64,000 bases of DNA from Climacium dendroides (Eukaryota; Streptophyta; Bryopsida; Hypnales; Climaciaceae): contig OX467089.1 in the NCBI GenBank assembly GCA_950106755.1, positions 23,479,345 to 23,543,344 on the forward strand, in the 5' to 3' direction. The notes under the pieces are model-generated. The model was not told where the DNA came from and ran no database searches. It worked only from the letters and a program-made list of their open reading frames with translations. Made by a program: the position numbers and the translations under genes. This document shows, piece by piece, positions 26,247-38,610 of the stretch. The stretch's first letter is position 1, and the number at the start of each line of letters is the position of its first letter.

Positions 26247-26703
26247 CTTTAAGGTTTCATTTTAGGGTGTCGACAATGTACAGCGGGCAATTTTCAAACG
26301 TATTCAGCTCTTTTGGTATGTACTCAACTATCTTAGGGTTTGTTGGTTTGGATTCTATTTCCAATCCTACTTTTCTATACACGACTGCAATAGTCTAAGT
26401 AGATTTTTCTTTGTGTGTACGTTGCTATTTGAGTATACATCGTTGCTTGTTTGTACGTCGATTTATATATATATATAGGTGGATCTGGCATTTGGTTGTG
26501 TGTTTTCATAATGCAGATCCTTAGTGAACATATGTGGTTTCAAAATCTACATTGTTAGTGAGTACATGTAGTTTAGGGTCCTTGAGTGTACGTGGTTTTA
26601 TAATGTGCATTGTTAGCTTCAAATTGTACTTTCCATTTTCAAATATTTGGCTCTTTATTTCCACATTTCAAATTGTTAGGATTCAAAACCTAAAGTGTCC
26701 AGA

Positions 26704-27745
26704 AATTTAACTTGATCATAATTTAACTCGAACCATGTAGATTTCTAGATCATGAACATAGAGTTATAGAAAAACTACTAACATGACTTTAACTTGAATT
26801 GAGTCAAAAGCGCCCCACATAAAATGAAGACATTTAACTCGGATCAAGTTAAAATTTTAATACACGGCAACGTGAATTCAGATAACAACAAATGATACAC
26901 AGCATGAGATAAATCTTAAAACAAGATTTTATCTCGATCTAAGTTAAAGCGCCATCGCTAATTAAGGAAATTTAACTCAAACTGAGTTAAAACCTCCATA
27001 CTAGAAAAACAAAAATCAATGTGGTTCCAGATAAACCACAGGAAGCCTCTATAAGACAAACATGCCAAGGTCACCATCAGGTGAACATTTAACTCAACTC
27101 GAGTTAAATGTGCCTATGAACATCAACACTAAATACCAAAAACATTTCTAGTAACTGACTTTGCACAAGATACTCAAGGATCGTGTAGAAAATGGTCGTG
27201 ATTCCAAAGGGCATTTAACTCAGTCGAGTTAAAGTTTCATCCGTAGCAAGATAATGAACTAATTTCAAAAACATAACATCTATAAGAAGAACCAAAAAAA
27301 TTATAGCCCAATAATTCCTTATGAACAATGTCGGCACTAGGAGAATCATTAGTCAGTTTAACTCAAACTGAGTTAAACCACTACTAGTAAGATGACAAGG
27401 TACACTATTGAGAAATTCAGAGGGGAATAATACCCATGCAACCAAAACACAAACTTGATTCAATTTACTAATCCACAAAGAATAATGCTCAATAATATCC
27501 ACACCCTAATCAAAATCCAATCCAATCAATGAATAAGAACATTCTACCGGCTGAGAATGCATTCGTAGAGGTTGTACTTACAAAGTAGTTGAGTTTAACT
27601 CAGATTGAGTTAAGTGAGATGTTAAACAACTAAACCTCATGTATCCCACAATATATAATTGTAGCTTTTTCATAGCTATTGATAGATAATGCAATCGGCA
27701 TACAATAGCGCTAGGTGAATGTTTTTAATTTGACTCGAGTTAAAC
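26704..27745. repeat. Array of ~10 quasi-palindromes, TTTAACTC-N-GAGTTAAA
   Basis: Interrupted palindromes of the form TTTAACTC, 3-5 bases, GAGTTAAA lie near 26,710, 26,790, 26,832, 26,928, 26,970, 27,087, 27,213, 27,357, 27,594 and 27,728. The bases between neighbours are not repeated, so this is not a simple tandem array. Some copies have one arm changed (TTTAACTTG, TTTATCTCG). Clustered short palindromes are typical of the subterminal transposase-binding regions of plant CACTA and similar elements. The last copy lies just before the coding remnant starting at 27,770. Confidence 0.85.
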
Positions 27746-27769
27746 GTTGCTATATGACATCTTGCAGAT

Positions 27770-28274
27770 ATGGAATCCCAAATCAAAGGGCTTGAGGTCT
27801 ACTTGAAGCGATTCAAAATTCTTGACGAGAATAAGGAGGAATACGGGAAATCCAATATGTTGGGCAAATGTTGGGAGTAGATGGATCTAGAGGAGGTCGA
27901 CTACTGGACTCTTGTCCTCGTCCCCATGAACAAGAATCTATCTTTCAGAACAAAGTACATTAGTACAAGAAGGTCAAGGATAACTTGCCGGTGATTCTAA
28001 CGGAGGTTGTTCGAGAGGTTACGACTAGTCCGATTGGACTCATCTTTGTATACTACAAGACGGCGGATCCAGACCAGACCGACAAGTACATCTTCTCGTA
28101 TGTAGTCAACAGCCAAAAGATAACATTCTCTGTGTTCACGTACTATCGAATATTGCAAAATACGGACTATCAAGAGCTACAGAAGGATATTGAGCTACAT
28201 CTGAAGGTGAATTGGTGGAAGGCAAAGGATGGGGGGCTACTACAGTTGATTACGTTGGCATCTAGAGTGAATGC
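27770..28274 (+). pseudogene. Host-repeat coding region, 5' part, cut by the CACTA element
   Basis: A reading frame begins at ATG 27,770 (MESQIKGLEVYLKRF). It has a stop at about 27,878 (TAG, plausibly from TGG), shifts frame near 27,975, and is then open to the CACTA terminus at 28,275. The clear stretch contains GLIFVYYKTADPDQTDKYIF and is rich in tyrosine, threonine and lysine. I recognise no domain. Continuation is expected at 48,032, but the frame does not join exactly if a 3-bp duplication is removed, so either an indel has occurred or the two sides are not one exon. Confidence 0.5.
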
Positions 28275-29290
28275 CACTATAAGAAAACTGTCTCCGCCAA
28301 GACATCGCAATTTTGACATCCGGACATCGCGCTTGACGTGTCTACGTCAGGGTGGACGTCCAATTAGACCACGCTGCCATGGACATGCATTTTGCATGCT
28401 ACGTCCACACAGATTTTCAGGCTGGACATCGTGATGTCCAAAAAAACTTTGGTCAACGGGGGGCTTAGGAAGTTGACATGTGGTTGCCACATAGGCGCGG
28501 GAAAGCCAGAGTGTCATTTTTTTCATCCATTGCCCGTCGATGATGTGGCGTCTGACGTGTATCTGACGTGGCATGCCATGTCAGAGCTGACGGAATCAGC
28601 TGACGTGGCATCCGCGGATGCTGATGTGGCATTTTTGAGACCACTTGTCTGGTCTCCCTAGCAATTCCGGATGTCTCCTGAGACATCGCTGTGGACATCC
28701 GCATGGCTTTTATGATGTCAAATGAAACATTTGTATGTTAAATGAGATGTCCATCCTGACATGTGGAATTTGCACATGCGTGCTTCTCAAAGCAGTCCTT
28801 GTCATAGGAGATGTCTACTTGCACGAGGCAGCACACCTACATGGTAGGGTAGGAGATGGATGGATGCATTGTAGGATGTCAACGGTAACGTCCCGTTAGA
28901 AGATCTAAGTAGGAGGAGATGCAATTATGAACACACTTGTTTCGTGGGACATCTTCTGCAACGCATGTATGCATTTTGTTGGACATTCCACTATTTTCGC
29001 GGATGCATTTTATTGGACATTCCGATGTTTTCTGTGTGCATTGTGTTGGACATTTTGATGTTTTTTGTGCATTGCATTAGACATTATGATGTCCGATGGA
29101 TTTGTTGTCTGGGACACTCCGATGCTTTGTATTTGCATTGAATTGGACATTAAGATGTCTGAGCGGATGTGTGCTACGAGACACGTCATGCTTAATGAAT
29201 GCATTGTATTGGACATTTTGACGTCACAATTCATTGCTTGGCGGGACACGGGATGCTGCTTCAGACATCAACAACATCCACAAATTGACA
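28275..29290. repeat. Left subterminal repeat region of the CACTA element
   Basis: GACATC, GATGTC, GACGTC and TGACGTGG-type motifs recur every 15-40 bases, in both orientations, from the left terminus to the 3' end of the TNPA-like gene. In En/Spm such motifs are bound by TNPA. The several short frames across this region on both strands are by-products of these motifs. Confidence 0.85.
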
Positions 29291-29561
29291 ATGATTTGAA
29301 ATAGGAGTATGTCCATATTCATAGAATAGAAAATCCAATACAAAAAACAACCATGTCTCACAAAGGAGGGTCACGGTAGAACACAAAGCCAAAGCTGAAA
29401 ATGAAACTAAGCCGAATAAAGAAATCAACACAAAGCAAAACACATATAAGAGAATTTCAACTAAAGGCAACCTCTTCAGTTTCATTTCCCGTCCGCTACT
29501 TTCTAGACACGCGAATGTCTGCAGCGACGTCCCATTGCTAGGGCTAACGTCCTCCTGTCTC

Positions 29562-32269
29562 TCAAGACGTCCTCTGCAGCACGCTCTGCATTCCATTTGA
29601 CACAGGTATCAACGACTCCATGTTCTTGGAACCACTGTTCACGTTTGAGAATGGCATAATTTCAGTACAAACTTCAAGATTGGTAAGAATCTCACCGTGT
29701 GTTAATTTCTTGCGTGGTGCCTCTCCCTTCTTAGGGGGATCTGCCACCGTAGAAGGGCTTGCCTTCGAAGACTTCGGTGTAGTTGCCTTCAATGTCTTTG
29801 TTGGGGCCACAAACTTGGACGGCTTTGCACTTGGTACAGTCCTTGTGACCCGATTGGAATGGGTAGACGACCCGGAGGATTGCATATTTGCCACCTAGAA
29901 CAAAGCGATAACATAAAACACTTTAGAGAATGTAGACTCGTCGCATTTTGGGCTACATGTGGATGCAAAGACACAAAGCCTAATTCTTATGAGGAAAAAA
30001 ACATGAATGACATTCAATGACTTCTTGTCATACGGTTTAGGGTGTGTAAAATACCTCTTGAACTCTACCGGTTTGTGCTGCAAGAGCAGACGTTTGCACT
30101 TCGGCGGGGGGAACTTCATCTACGGAAATGGCATACGGGTCTGTGGAGGACTTCTCCGCGTCCTTTCCAACGTCTGCTGAAGCATCGCTATGCTTAGGAA
30201 TGGTTTGCACAACGCACAATTGGACGTCTGCACCAGCGTTGTTGTCAGTCTGGATGTCCGAAACGGTATCCTTCAGGTAGTCCACTTCTTCTTCAATGTC
30301 ATCTGCGATGTCTTCAGCAACGTCACCACCGACGTAAAGATCCCCCTCGACGTCTGTGGGGACGTCCTCAACAGCTACCTTCTTCACAGGAGTGACATCG
30401 CATCCAGCATTCTGACCACCACCTCCTGCATTTGAGACAACATGACTTTGAAGATTGTTGCCTCCAAGGGAATGAAGGAGTTGTTGGAGAAGCTCTTCTA
30501 CTCGACCAAGGCGCCCTCCCAACTCTGCATTCGACGTCCGCAGTTCTTGTATATCTGGACTGTAGTCATGAGGTGACTTGCGGGTCTCCGCTTGGCGCTG
30601 AGCATACTCCTTGTCCGTTGCCTCCTTTACCTCCGACTCATAAGGTATGTATCCAAGTTGTAGGGTCTAGCACACGAAAACAATTAGAGGTCTTGACATT
30701 GATGTCCACGCAGATATCATTTCAGACATGAGGTTCATAAATGTAGACATCTTACAAAGCAACATGATGTCTGAATGGACATCCGAAACAGATGGAAGTG
30801 GAGGACTCTCACCAATTCACTTATGACATTCTTTTCAATGAGCCTCAATTGTGCCTCCTTGAACCCCTTCGCCTTAGAAACTGCACGCATCTGTGCGGAC
30901 TTTTCTTTGGCAAAGTCCGAGCTGCGCCTCTCTTACAACCTCCTCCACACGGAGGCATCAACTTTTGGTGGTTTAGGGCAGTTCCCATCGATCAACTTCA
31001 TCAAATGATGGCGAACATTGATCAAAGTCTTCATCACATGCTTTGGAAACCACGAAGGATTTATCTCCACTTGGTCGCCTCCAACTTCTCAGTCTAAAAT
31101 AAGACGGTCACAATACAAAACACTTGCAAACGATAAGACTTCCGAGATAGTTTAATTTTGCAGACACAATGATGTTTGCACAGACATCATTGTAGACATC
31201 TGGACACCACTGCAGACGTCAATACAGAAGGCATGGTGATGCTCATCCAAATGTCATATTCAGCATCATGACGTCCAAGAGGACATCAAATTCAAAAAAA
31301 GAACTCACAACCTACTCAAGCTATTTCGGTCACGTCACATTACCTGCGTAGATTCTATCAAAGAAACGTTGTCTCTCATCCAATGGCTGGTCAGCCCACC
31401 CAAACAAAGGATTCAATCCCTTGGCAAAAGCCTTCACATCTGCTATCAAATAGCTTTTTGCCTTCCCACGGGGAGAACCGCGTTTGTTCACCTCCACATA
31501 TTGCTTGCGCTTGCTGTTGCACTCCTTCTTCACATTGATCTTTCGAAGTAGAGGTGTGGTAGGCTCCTTCTCCATGACCATTACGTCGTCTGATTCTTCT
31601 TCCTCGTCCGTGTCAAGAGATCGAGATGTGCTCCTATGAAACCTCAAATACAAACAGCTCTTGCAAGTCAACGGCCACTCGATCATCGTTAGAACATCAA
31701 CTCAGACATCCACTTGGACATCTACTTAGACAGAAGACTAAGACGTTGAAATGCAGAAGCCAGCGTGCTGTGTCTGACACAATGTCCATATAAACACTGT
31801 AGACGTTGAAGTGCATGCGGTTTAGCTATAGAGCCCCCATGCCACGGACATGAAAAGAATTTAAATTGGGCAACTCTGTGGTGTAAATTATGCCACAAAA
31901 TCGAATATAAACATCCAACCTCCTTTCAATAACACACCACATAAGAGGTTTAGGTGGCACTAGTCACCTGGGCTTAGATTCAACAGAGTTGTCCTCGCTC
32001 ATAGACAACTGTGCTTCATTCCTTCTTGTGCGTGACACTCCCGTGCGATGCCTCTTGGGTGGTGGAGTACTTGCTACAGCTTTGCCCTTGTCCTTCACAC
32101 GACTACTCACATGCCGAGGATCGTTACTTTGCTTCGACCGTTGCTCTGTGAGTGGCCGACCTCTAGCGTGTACCTCCTCAGCGGTAGAGTCGTCATTGTC
32201 GCTGTCAACATGATGCCGAGACGGTGCTGCCCGTTTCACGGGCAACTTTCTCTGAGAATCGGGAGCCAT
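29562..32269 (-). pseudogene. TNPA-like CACTA gene (Ptta/En/Spm-type), 5 exons, nearly intact
   Basis: Exons on the minus strand are 32,269-31,968, 31,633-31,344, 31,093-30,813, 30,666-30,055 and 29,894-29,562. All are bounded by GT/AG and total 1,818 bases, exactly 606 codons. The N-terminal part is basic and serine-rich with an NLS-like PPPKRHR. Exon 2 has an acidic patch (DTDEEEESDD) followed by a lysine/arginine-rich stretch. Exon 3 has the tryptophan and basic pattern of plant En/Spm accessory proteins (INPSWFPKHV, then ERRSSDFAKEKSAQMRAVSK). Exon 4 is a likely coiled coil (GRLGRVEELLQQLL) with an acidic tail. In-frame stops occur at the start of exon 3 (TGA) and at about 30,916 (TAA). 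By analogy with TNPA it should bind the subterminal motifs and regulate transposition; this is inferred. Confidence 0.75.
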
Positions 32270-33179
32270 CTCAACTAGCAGCCAACAATGAAAATCCTCA
32301 CCCAAAACCTGCGCAAGGCAATCACAGCTCAAAACTAAAAGAACAAAACGGCCAACTAACATGCTATAATGGTGTGCTTTCGTGGACATCAATTCCAGCA
32401 CCTAGACGTCCAATTAAACATTAGGACGATTCAACGGACTCCCACCGTTCGACTCCTCTGTATACAAGATACTTAAGAACCAAGAACGTGACATGTGATG
32501 CACTGCAGGACATCACATTGGACATCTGCATGTTTATAAAAACATTACTACGCCACAGGGGAGTCCATATGGTAGTCTCATCTGCAAATAGGACACGAAA
32601 AAATGGACATAATGTCCCCTGCAGCTCTTTGTGACATCATCAAGGACACATAAGTGTCCGGAAAAGCACTACCACGCCACCATGGATGTTCACCCACCTG
32701 CAAGCAGAAAATGAAAAAGAAAAAGAAAATTGGCCAAGTGGACACATTGATGTCTGCTTTGACATCCACAGAAGCATGTGCAAGTCCCCCTTGACATCCA
32801 CAATGTCACAAGGAAGCAAATGAGTACTTCATTGTACACGATGGAAATAAAATCAACTATCCTTAAAAGTCTAACAACATGTGCCTGCAAGCAATGTAGA
32901 TCCTCCGTTGCAGTAGGTTGGACACTCATGGATGGCTCAACTCATAAACTTGCTAAACTGAAATCCAAGGTGATTCATGGCTCCTGAAAACCGCTCCTAA
33001 ATCAAATAATCTCATGAAGGATTTTCTCATGCTACTCTCAAAAGCCAACACAAGGATCACTCCTGCAAATCGAAACCAAAATAGTGGAGTGTAAGGAGAG
33101 AGATTGAAAATTCACAACAACACAAAACTACAACAAACCAAAACCAAAAAAAAAAATTACATACCTGACCTGCTCCCGC

Positions 33180-33298
33180 TGTTGGAGGAGCTGCGGCGCG
33201 GGAGGGGCTCCCTCCTCCGGTGCAGGGGCTCCCCATGGCAGGGGCGCTCCCCGCGGCAGGGGGCTCCCCACAGGGGGGGCTCCCCGTAGGGGCGGCGC
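33180..33298. repeat. GC-rich minisatellite, left part (split by the hAT-like element)
   Basis: Variable units near GGGGCTCCCCGCGGCA (about 16-20 bases) run up to the hAT-like insertion and continue on its far side at 39,836-39,960. Before the insertion this was one array of roughly 240 bp within the CACTA element, upstream of the TNPA-like gene. Confidence 0.85.
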
Positions 33299-33319
33299 CA
33301 GGGTTGTACGGACGCTGGG

Positions 33320-33840
33320 ACGCCCGGACGTCCAACGTCCGCGTCCGCGGGTTTTCGAGCGTCCGGGGACATAGAAATTTCGGACTCGCGTCCGTCCAGT
33401 GGACGGGCGGTCGGCCGGTTCAGTGAGTCGACCGAGCGGTCGGACGGCGAGGACGGGGCAGACGGGGCCGACCGAGCGGACGGACGCGGAGCACGGGGCG
33501 GACGGAGCCGACCGCACGGACGGGGCAAACGGGGCCGACCGACCGGACGGACGCGGACCACGGGCGGTCGGGGCCGACCGCGCGGACGGACGGGGAGGAC
33601 GGGTCGGACAGGGCCAACCGAGCGGACGGACGAGGCGGATGGGGCCGACCGAGTGGACGGACGGGGCGGACGGGGCCAACCGATCGGTCGGTTGATCGGG
33701 TGGCCCGTCCGACCGGTTGGCAATCCAATCGGACGGACCCAATGGGGCGGCCGATCGGCCGTCTGCTAGGGCGGACGGGATGGCCGTCCGCCTCATACAA
33801 AAGAGGCGGTCGGGCCGTCCGCCTCTCACTTTTACCTTCC
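33320..33840. repeat. GC-rich GGACGG/GGTCGG array, left arm of the hAT-like element
   Basis: Units such as CGACCGAGCGGACGGAC recur with variation for about 500 bp. Long open frames run through it on both strands in several registers, which is what a stop-poor GC repeat produces. I treat none of them as a gene. Matching arrays occur at 35,160-35,490, 38,190-38,610 and 39,480-39,800. Confidence 0.9.
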
Positions 33841-33974
33841 CCCTTGCTTGCAAGAGAGAGCGGAGAAGCTTAGTGCCTTTGGGCCCTATTGCTTCCTCTC
33901 CTCGGGAGGGTAAAGGTGAAATCTTGGGGGGACCCTTGCCATTTTTTTTCTCGAATCGTGCGACATTCATCAAG

Positions 33975-34304
33975 ATGCCAAGGGCGAAGAAGAAAACGAA
34001 GTTTGTGGAGGAATCTATTGAGGCCGACATCATGGACAACCCCTCGCACACTTGTACCGCATTTTTGAGAAAATGCATTGTTGAATTCTATGAGAGAAAA
34101 ACTACCATGTCTCTTGACTCTAAGTATGTTCGTTATCAAGAGGAGGGCATTGAGAAGTTCAAAGGCGATATAAAGGACATGATGCATGAAGCATTGCGGG
34201 TGGGAGGGTGGTATCAAGAAATGGAAAAGAAGAATTTCACTAGTTGGTTGGACAAACAAGCGCATGATGCACTATGGAATGCGAAAGGGACCGTCGAAAA
34301 ATTT
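33975..34304 (+). CDS. Unrecognised first exon, hAT-like element
   Basis: An ATG at 33,975 opens a 110-codon stretch without stops, starting MPRAKKKTKFVEES. It ends at a good splice donor, AAATTTG|GTAAGG, at 34,304/34,305. The N-terminus is lysine/arginine-rich like a nuclear-localisation signal. The rest is charged, with an aromatic helix-like region (LRVGGWYQEMEKKNF). It follows the GC-rich arm, which could serve as its promoter. The downstream exon was not found because a minus-strand coding frame overlaps this end. It may be an accessory or transposase exon of the hAT-like element. Confidence 0.5.
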
Positions 34305-34976
34305 GGTAAGGTTCATCGCATTGATGATGAAGCCGTCGCATTGATGATGAAGGCGTTCGTGCCTCTCCGGAGGTGGAGGTGGAGGTGACAACTGTTCAGC
34401 TGGTTCTTCATCATCGTCAGCATCACTGTCCTTTGCATCTCGCATAGGCCAACTTGGGCACCCAAATTGACCTCGGTTCGACCAAGCCGGCATGCAATCA
34501 CTTTCGCCACGCCAGTTAGTGAACACCACAGTTGAGTGACATGTCATCTTCGTCTCTTTATTCATCCCTATAACTGTACACCAATCAACGTCTTTTTGGA
34601 GTACAATCTCCGCCCAAACCATTGCCATGGTAGAATAGTTCATGATGGTAGGCTTCGAGGGACCTAGATTTGAAGCTGCCCAAATTTCTTCGTATCTCTC
34701 TACAAAGTGTCTACTCGTACACGTCTTCATAGGGCCTTCCCACCGTCTCACTTGCTTCTCCAAACTGTCATTTGCTGGCCATAGTTTGGCTATGTGTGAC
34801 ATGGTCACATATTTCTTGCACATTGTATAAGTTCACACTTTGTCGGACTTGTACTCCCACCCCTCCTTTGCCACATTGAATTCATCGAAGTAAACATCCC
34901 AATCTAGTTCTTGTGGTTTCCCCTTCGAACTTTTCTTCGAAGAACTGGAAAGAAACGGAATTCCTTTGTGAGGCAT
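34272..34976 (-). pseudogene. Unrecognised gene of the hAT-like element, one stop
   Basis: Reading from ATG 34,976 on minus gives MPHKGIPFLSSSSKKSSKGK, then a single TGA near 34,839 (in KVxTYTMCKKYV, plausibly from TGG), then an open run of over 180 codons. Recognisable stretches are CKKYVTMSHIAKLWP, a tryptophan-rich middle (VERYEEIWAASN, MVWAEIVLQKDVDW) and an acidic then proline-rich end (DADDDEEPAE, SPPPPPPERHE). The start resembles the frame at 39,234-38,962, so the element holds two related gene fragments. No known domain was identified. It overlaps the plus-strand exon by about 30 bases at the tail. Confidence 0.55.
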
Positions 34977-35658
34977 AGTACCCTTCTCTATAAATGACCT
35001 CAACGTTAGAATGATTAATGTGTAGTGGTTTCAGATTATAATAATTAGTGAATACCACTCATTCATTCACAATTGTTCACACACCAAGGCGGAAAGGGCG
35101 CACAGAGACCAATAGCCGCTGAATCACCCACTCTGCAAGGGAAACAATTGTGCGGAATGAGTCATCCGCTCCGCTTTTTATACCGACCGACGAGGCGGAC
35201 GTCGTTGTCGGCTTGAGGGTCGGACGGCAAGATCGGACGGACAGCGTGAATCCGCATCTCCCATCCCACGGTCGATAGAGACGTACATACGGCCGAGTCG
35301 AACGGACGCACCGACCGCTTGGCCGTCGAGCCGTCCGCCGAGCGGACAGGTGGATGGGCGGACGGATGGACTTCGTCTGCCCCGACCGATCGGCCGTCGG
35401 CCCGTCCGCTCAACAGACAGGTCGCTGCTTTCGCTGACCGCTTGGTTGGCGCAGTGTCCGCCAAGCGGACGGCCAGGCAGCCCATGACTTGTGGATTCTC
35501 CAAACTTAGTTATTTGTGAGTAGAGAATCCAAAGGAGTGAGCTGGCAGCTTGTTAGACCATTAGTTCGTCATGAACTTCAGGTAAGGACATAAAAACTTT
35601 GAAAACTGAAGGCGGAAATTTTGCCCCTTCAATGTGAAACTTGAAAAATAACTCCGTG

Positions 35659-35694
35659 CCCTAAACCCTAAACCCTAAACCCTATACCCTAAAA
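35659..35694. repeat. Interstitial plant-type telomere repeat
   Basis: About five consecutive CCCTAAA units, one with a change (CCCTATA). Too short to be a chromosome end. It could mark a repaired break, or act as telo-boxes (AAACCCTA), which occur in plant promoters. Confidence 0.9.
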
Positions 35695-35699
35695 ACCAT

Positions 35700-38160
35700 G
35701 AATCCTACCCGTAATTCTGATGACTACTCACTTTTAGAATTTCAATATTTCTCTTCATCAAATATGTTTGCAATTGACTCATTCTTACATCTTATAAGTA
35801 CTTTGAGTACAAACTATAAATATATATAGAGGGAGAGAAACTAAATTTTCATTTTTTCATGGTGAATTTTAAAAATATGTAATTGAAGAAAAGTGAAGTT
35901 TGTAGTCATTTTCTAATGCATATAATCATAAAATAATGATTCTTTGTGAAATACTTAAAATCTGAACTGTAAACTTCAGAACTCGTAAAAGCTTGTTTCT
36001 AAAAGAGTAAAAGTATTGCTTTCAGTAGTCAAAACTTTAGTAAACTCAAAAAAAATCAAGTATGAAAAGTTATAAAAAAAGACATTGCAACTTGCAAGCA
36101 CTCAATACATGACTCTAAAATAATATGAGTATTTCTTAAAATCACCCTTCAATTGCGAATAAAATCCAACAAAAACTAAGAAAGTATGATTATACAAAGT
36201 TACAAACTATGGTAAAATACTCATTCAATCACTTTTCACTATAGTCAAATATAGAATGACCTTATTCCATCTCCAACTCCAATTCCATTTCATAAAATTG
36301 CATCTAAACAATTAAACAAACTGTCCTTTAAAGTTACAAATCTCAATGCAATAATGCATTAAATAATTCGGTTTCTGTTTATAGGTCATATTTAGGTATT
36401 TATGTGAAGTCAACTCAAGGGATTAGAGTTAGAGCCCCTTGAAGTTGTTGTTAGTAATTTAACAAAAGAATAATATTCTAAATCTTGTATATTTTTGCTT
36501 CTATTCTTTGTGTACATATTGGTTTATTGGTTACCTCCATTTCATCAAATTGGTCATTGAAGGTTTGCACTCTCTAAAATCATTTTGGATAAAACATCTT
36601 GATTTAGATGAAACATCTTCCTAGTCACTTAGTTCATCATTCCAAATATAGAATTGGGAGCCTTTTGACATTGAAATGTAAATAAAATACAATGAAAATT
36701 CTAAATTTTTTCTAATTTCTAATGGATCTAGGTGACTGCAAAAAACATTTGGTAATTTTGTTGTGCTTCGTCCAATACTCATGATTTTTTTGTAGAATAC
36801 TTTCAAAATTTAAAAGAAAAATATTCAAAAAACATTGAAGAAATATGTCCAAGTAATGTCCAATGTATTCACTTTCAAGATGAAAGCAATTACCAAAAAA
36901 AAAACCACCAAAAAATTCTATAAGTAGGAGAAAGTTCTAGAATAGTTCCAATTTCAAGAAAATATATGCTCTAACGTGTAATTAAAAAAAAAAGGGAAAA
37001 ACTATACAAATATTATAAAAATCCCATTTGTAACAATTTTCTGAAGATGGTCATTTATGAAAAGAACCATTCAAAGAACATTACGCGTTTCAAAAGTCAT
37101 TAATAAAAAAGTTCATTTAGTGAACTTGTACACTACATAAAATTCAATATTTTTAGGATTCCTTTAAGTTTGCTACAAAATCATCTTCTTCAAATCTCAG
37201 ATTCAAATTTGTTTATTTGGGTACTAAATAGTCCTAAAAATCCCAAATATTAAAATTGCCAAGAAATTAGATAAGCTGTAAAATAGTTATAAATACCTTA
37301 TTAATAAATCTTGAGTCATGTAGATCTAAAATGCAGAATTTCTGGCCAACAAACAAATCAACATGCAAGGTGAGATAGTAAATAGTATAGGTGTTTCTTC
37401 ATTCATTTGAGCTTTCCAGCTTGGATTAAATATTTTGCGGAACAATTTGGTTGGAGGTTTCAAATTACAAAGAATACAAATGTACTTATGTAGGGATTTC
37501 ACATAGAGCTTTCTCCGCTACATGAAACCTTGTTTTCATTTAAAACCGGTTCCATTTATAGTTTGACCATATAAATATATGCATTGTAATTATGTAAAGA
37601 ATGCTACATGGTGACATAGCCGATTGGCCGTGAAAAACTGTAGCCCTGAAATCGAAAAATATTTAAGTAATTTACTCTTTGCATTTTCTAGTGGTAATTT
37701 TCATTCAAGATTCGTTGGCAAGGGCTTTAGCTTTGTTATTGTTCATTCCCAAATTATGTATAAATGTATAATTTGTACAGTTTGCTAAACCAAATTCCCC
37801 CCCCCCCAAAAAAAAAATGTCATGGTAATATGGTATTGACGTTCCCTGAAGGCTGGAAGGGATGATTTTTGCCTTCCGGTCGGAGACTACTGAATCATAA
37901 TAGTGATACAAAAATCTTTGAATGGAATTCAACTTTCACTTCTTCCAACCTTATAGGAATATCTACTTAAGCAAGAGGATCAATTCATTTGTCCAATCAT
38001 CCCCCCCCCTTTCCACAAAGAATGAATAGATCACCCATTTTTGAGAAATGGGAATTGGTTGTTGGAAGTTGAAACCAAGCCTCATACCACCGCATGAACT
38101 CAAGTGATCGAACATCAGACCTGAGACCTGAAGACAAGAATCACAGTAAGTCCCAGTTTC
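35700..38160. other. AT-rich core of the hAT-like element, no gene recognised
   Basis: Composition switches from over 60% GC in the flanking arms to AT-rich. No coding exon with plausible splice sites was found. It may be an intron, or an unrelated insertion inside the element. Confidence 0.5.
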
Positions 38161-38189
38161 CCGAATGGCAGATGACCTCTTAATCATTT

Positions 38190-38610
38190 GGGTCACCTTT
38201 ATGCGGCCGCTGCGGTCGGACAGTCCGTTGCGGACCATCGGTTGGCCCCGTCCGGCGCGGTCAGCCCATCATCGTGGTCCGACAGCCCGTTGCGGACCAT
38301 CGGTCGGCCCCGTCCGGCGCGGTCAGCCCATCCGTGAGGTCCGACAGTCCGCTACGGACCATCGGTCGGTCCCGTCCGGCGCGGTCGTCCCATTCGCGCG
38401 GTAGGACAGTCCGTTGCGAACCATTGGTCGGCCCCGTCCGCTGCAGTCGCCGATCGGACCGTCATTAAACCTGCGGTAGGCTCGGTCGGCCAGTTCGCGG
38501 CCCCTGCCTCTCTTCTCTTTCTCTCGTGGACAGTCCGCTACGGACCTGCGGTCGGCCCATCCGCGGCCTTCCACGCGGTCGGAGAGTCTGTTGCAGTGTT
38601 GTCGTTGTGC
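38190..38610. repeat. Tandem ~60-bp GC-rich repeats
   Basis: About five units of roughly 60 bp, each holding TTGCGGACCATCGGTCGGCC and GTCCGGCGCGGTC, are arranged head to tail. Related in word use to the arms of the hAT-like element. Confidence 0.9.

Noticed and set aside
28347..29304. Five overlapping short frames on both strands
   Set aside because: They follow the GACATC/GATGTC subterminal motifs of the CACTA element. The residues repeat with the DNA motif, and no splice or start context supports a gene.
33128..34078. Minus-strand open frame of 316 codons, and several long overlapping frames on both strands
   Set aside because: They run through the GC-rich GGACGG array, which lacks stop codons in most registers. 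The products are low-complexity PSVRS and GRADGT repeats with no domain.
35659..35694. Chromosome end suggested by telomere-type repeats
   Set aside because: Only about five units, embedded within a transposon and followed by nearly 30 kb of further sequence.
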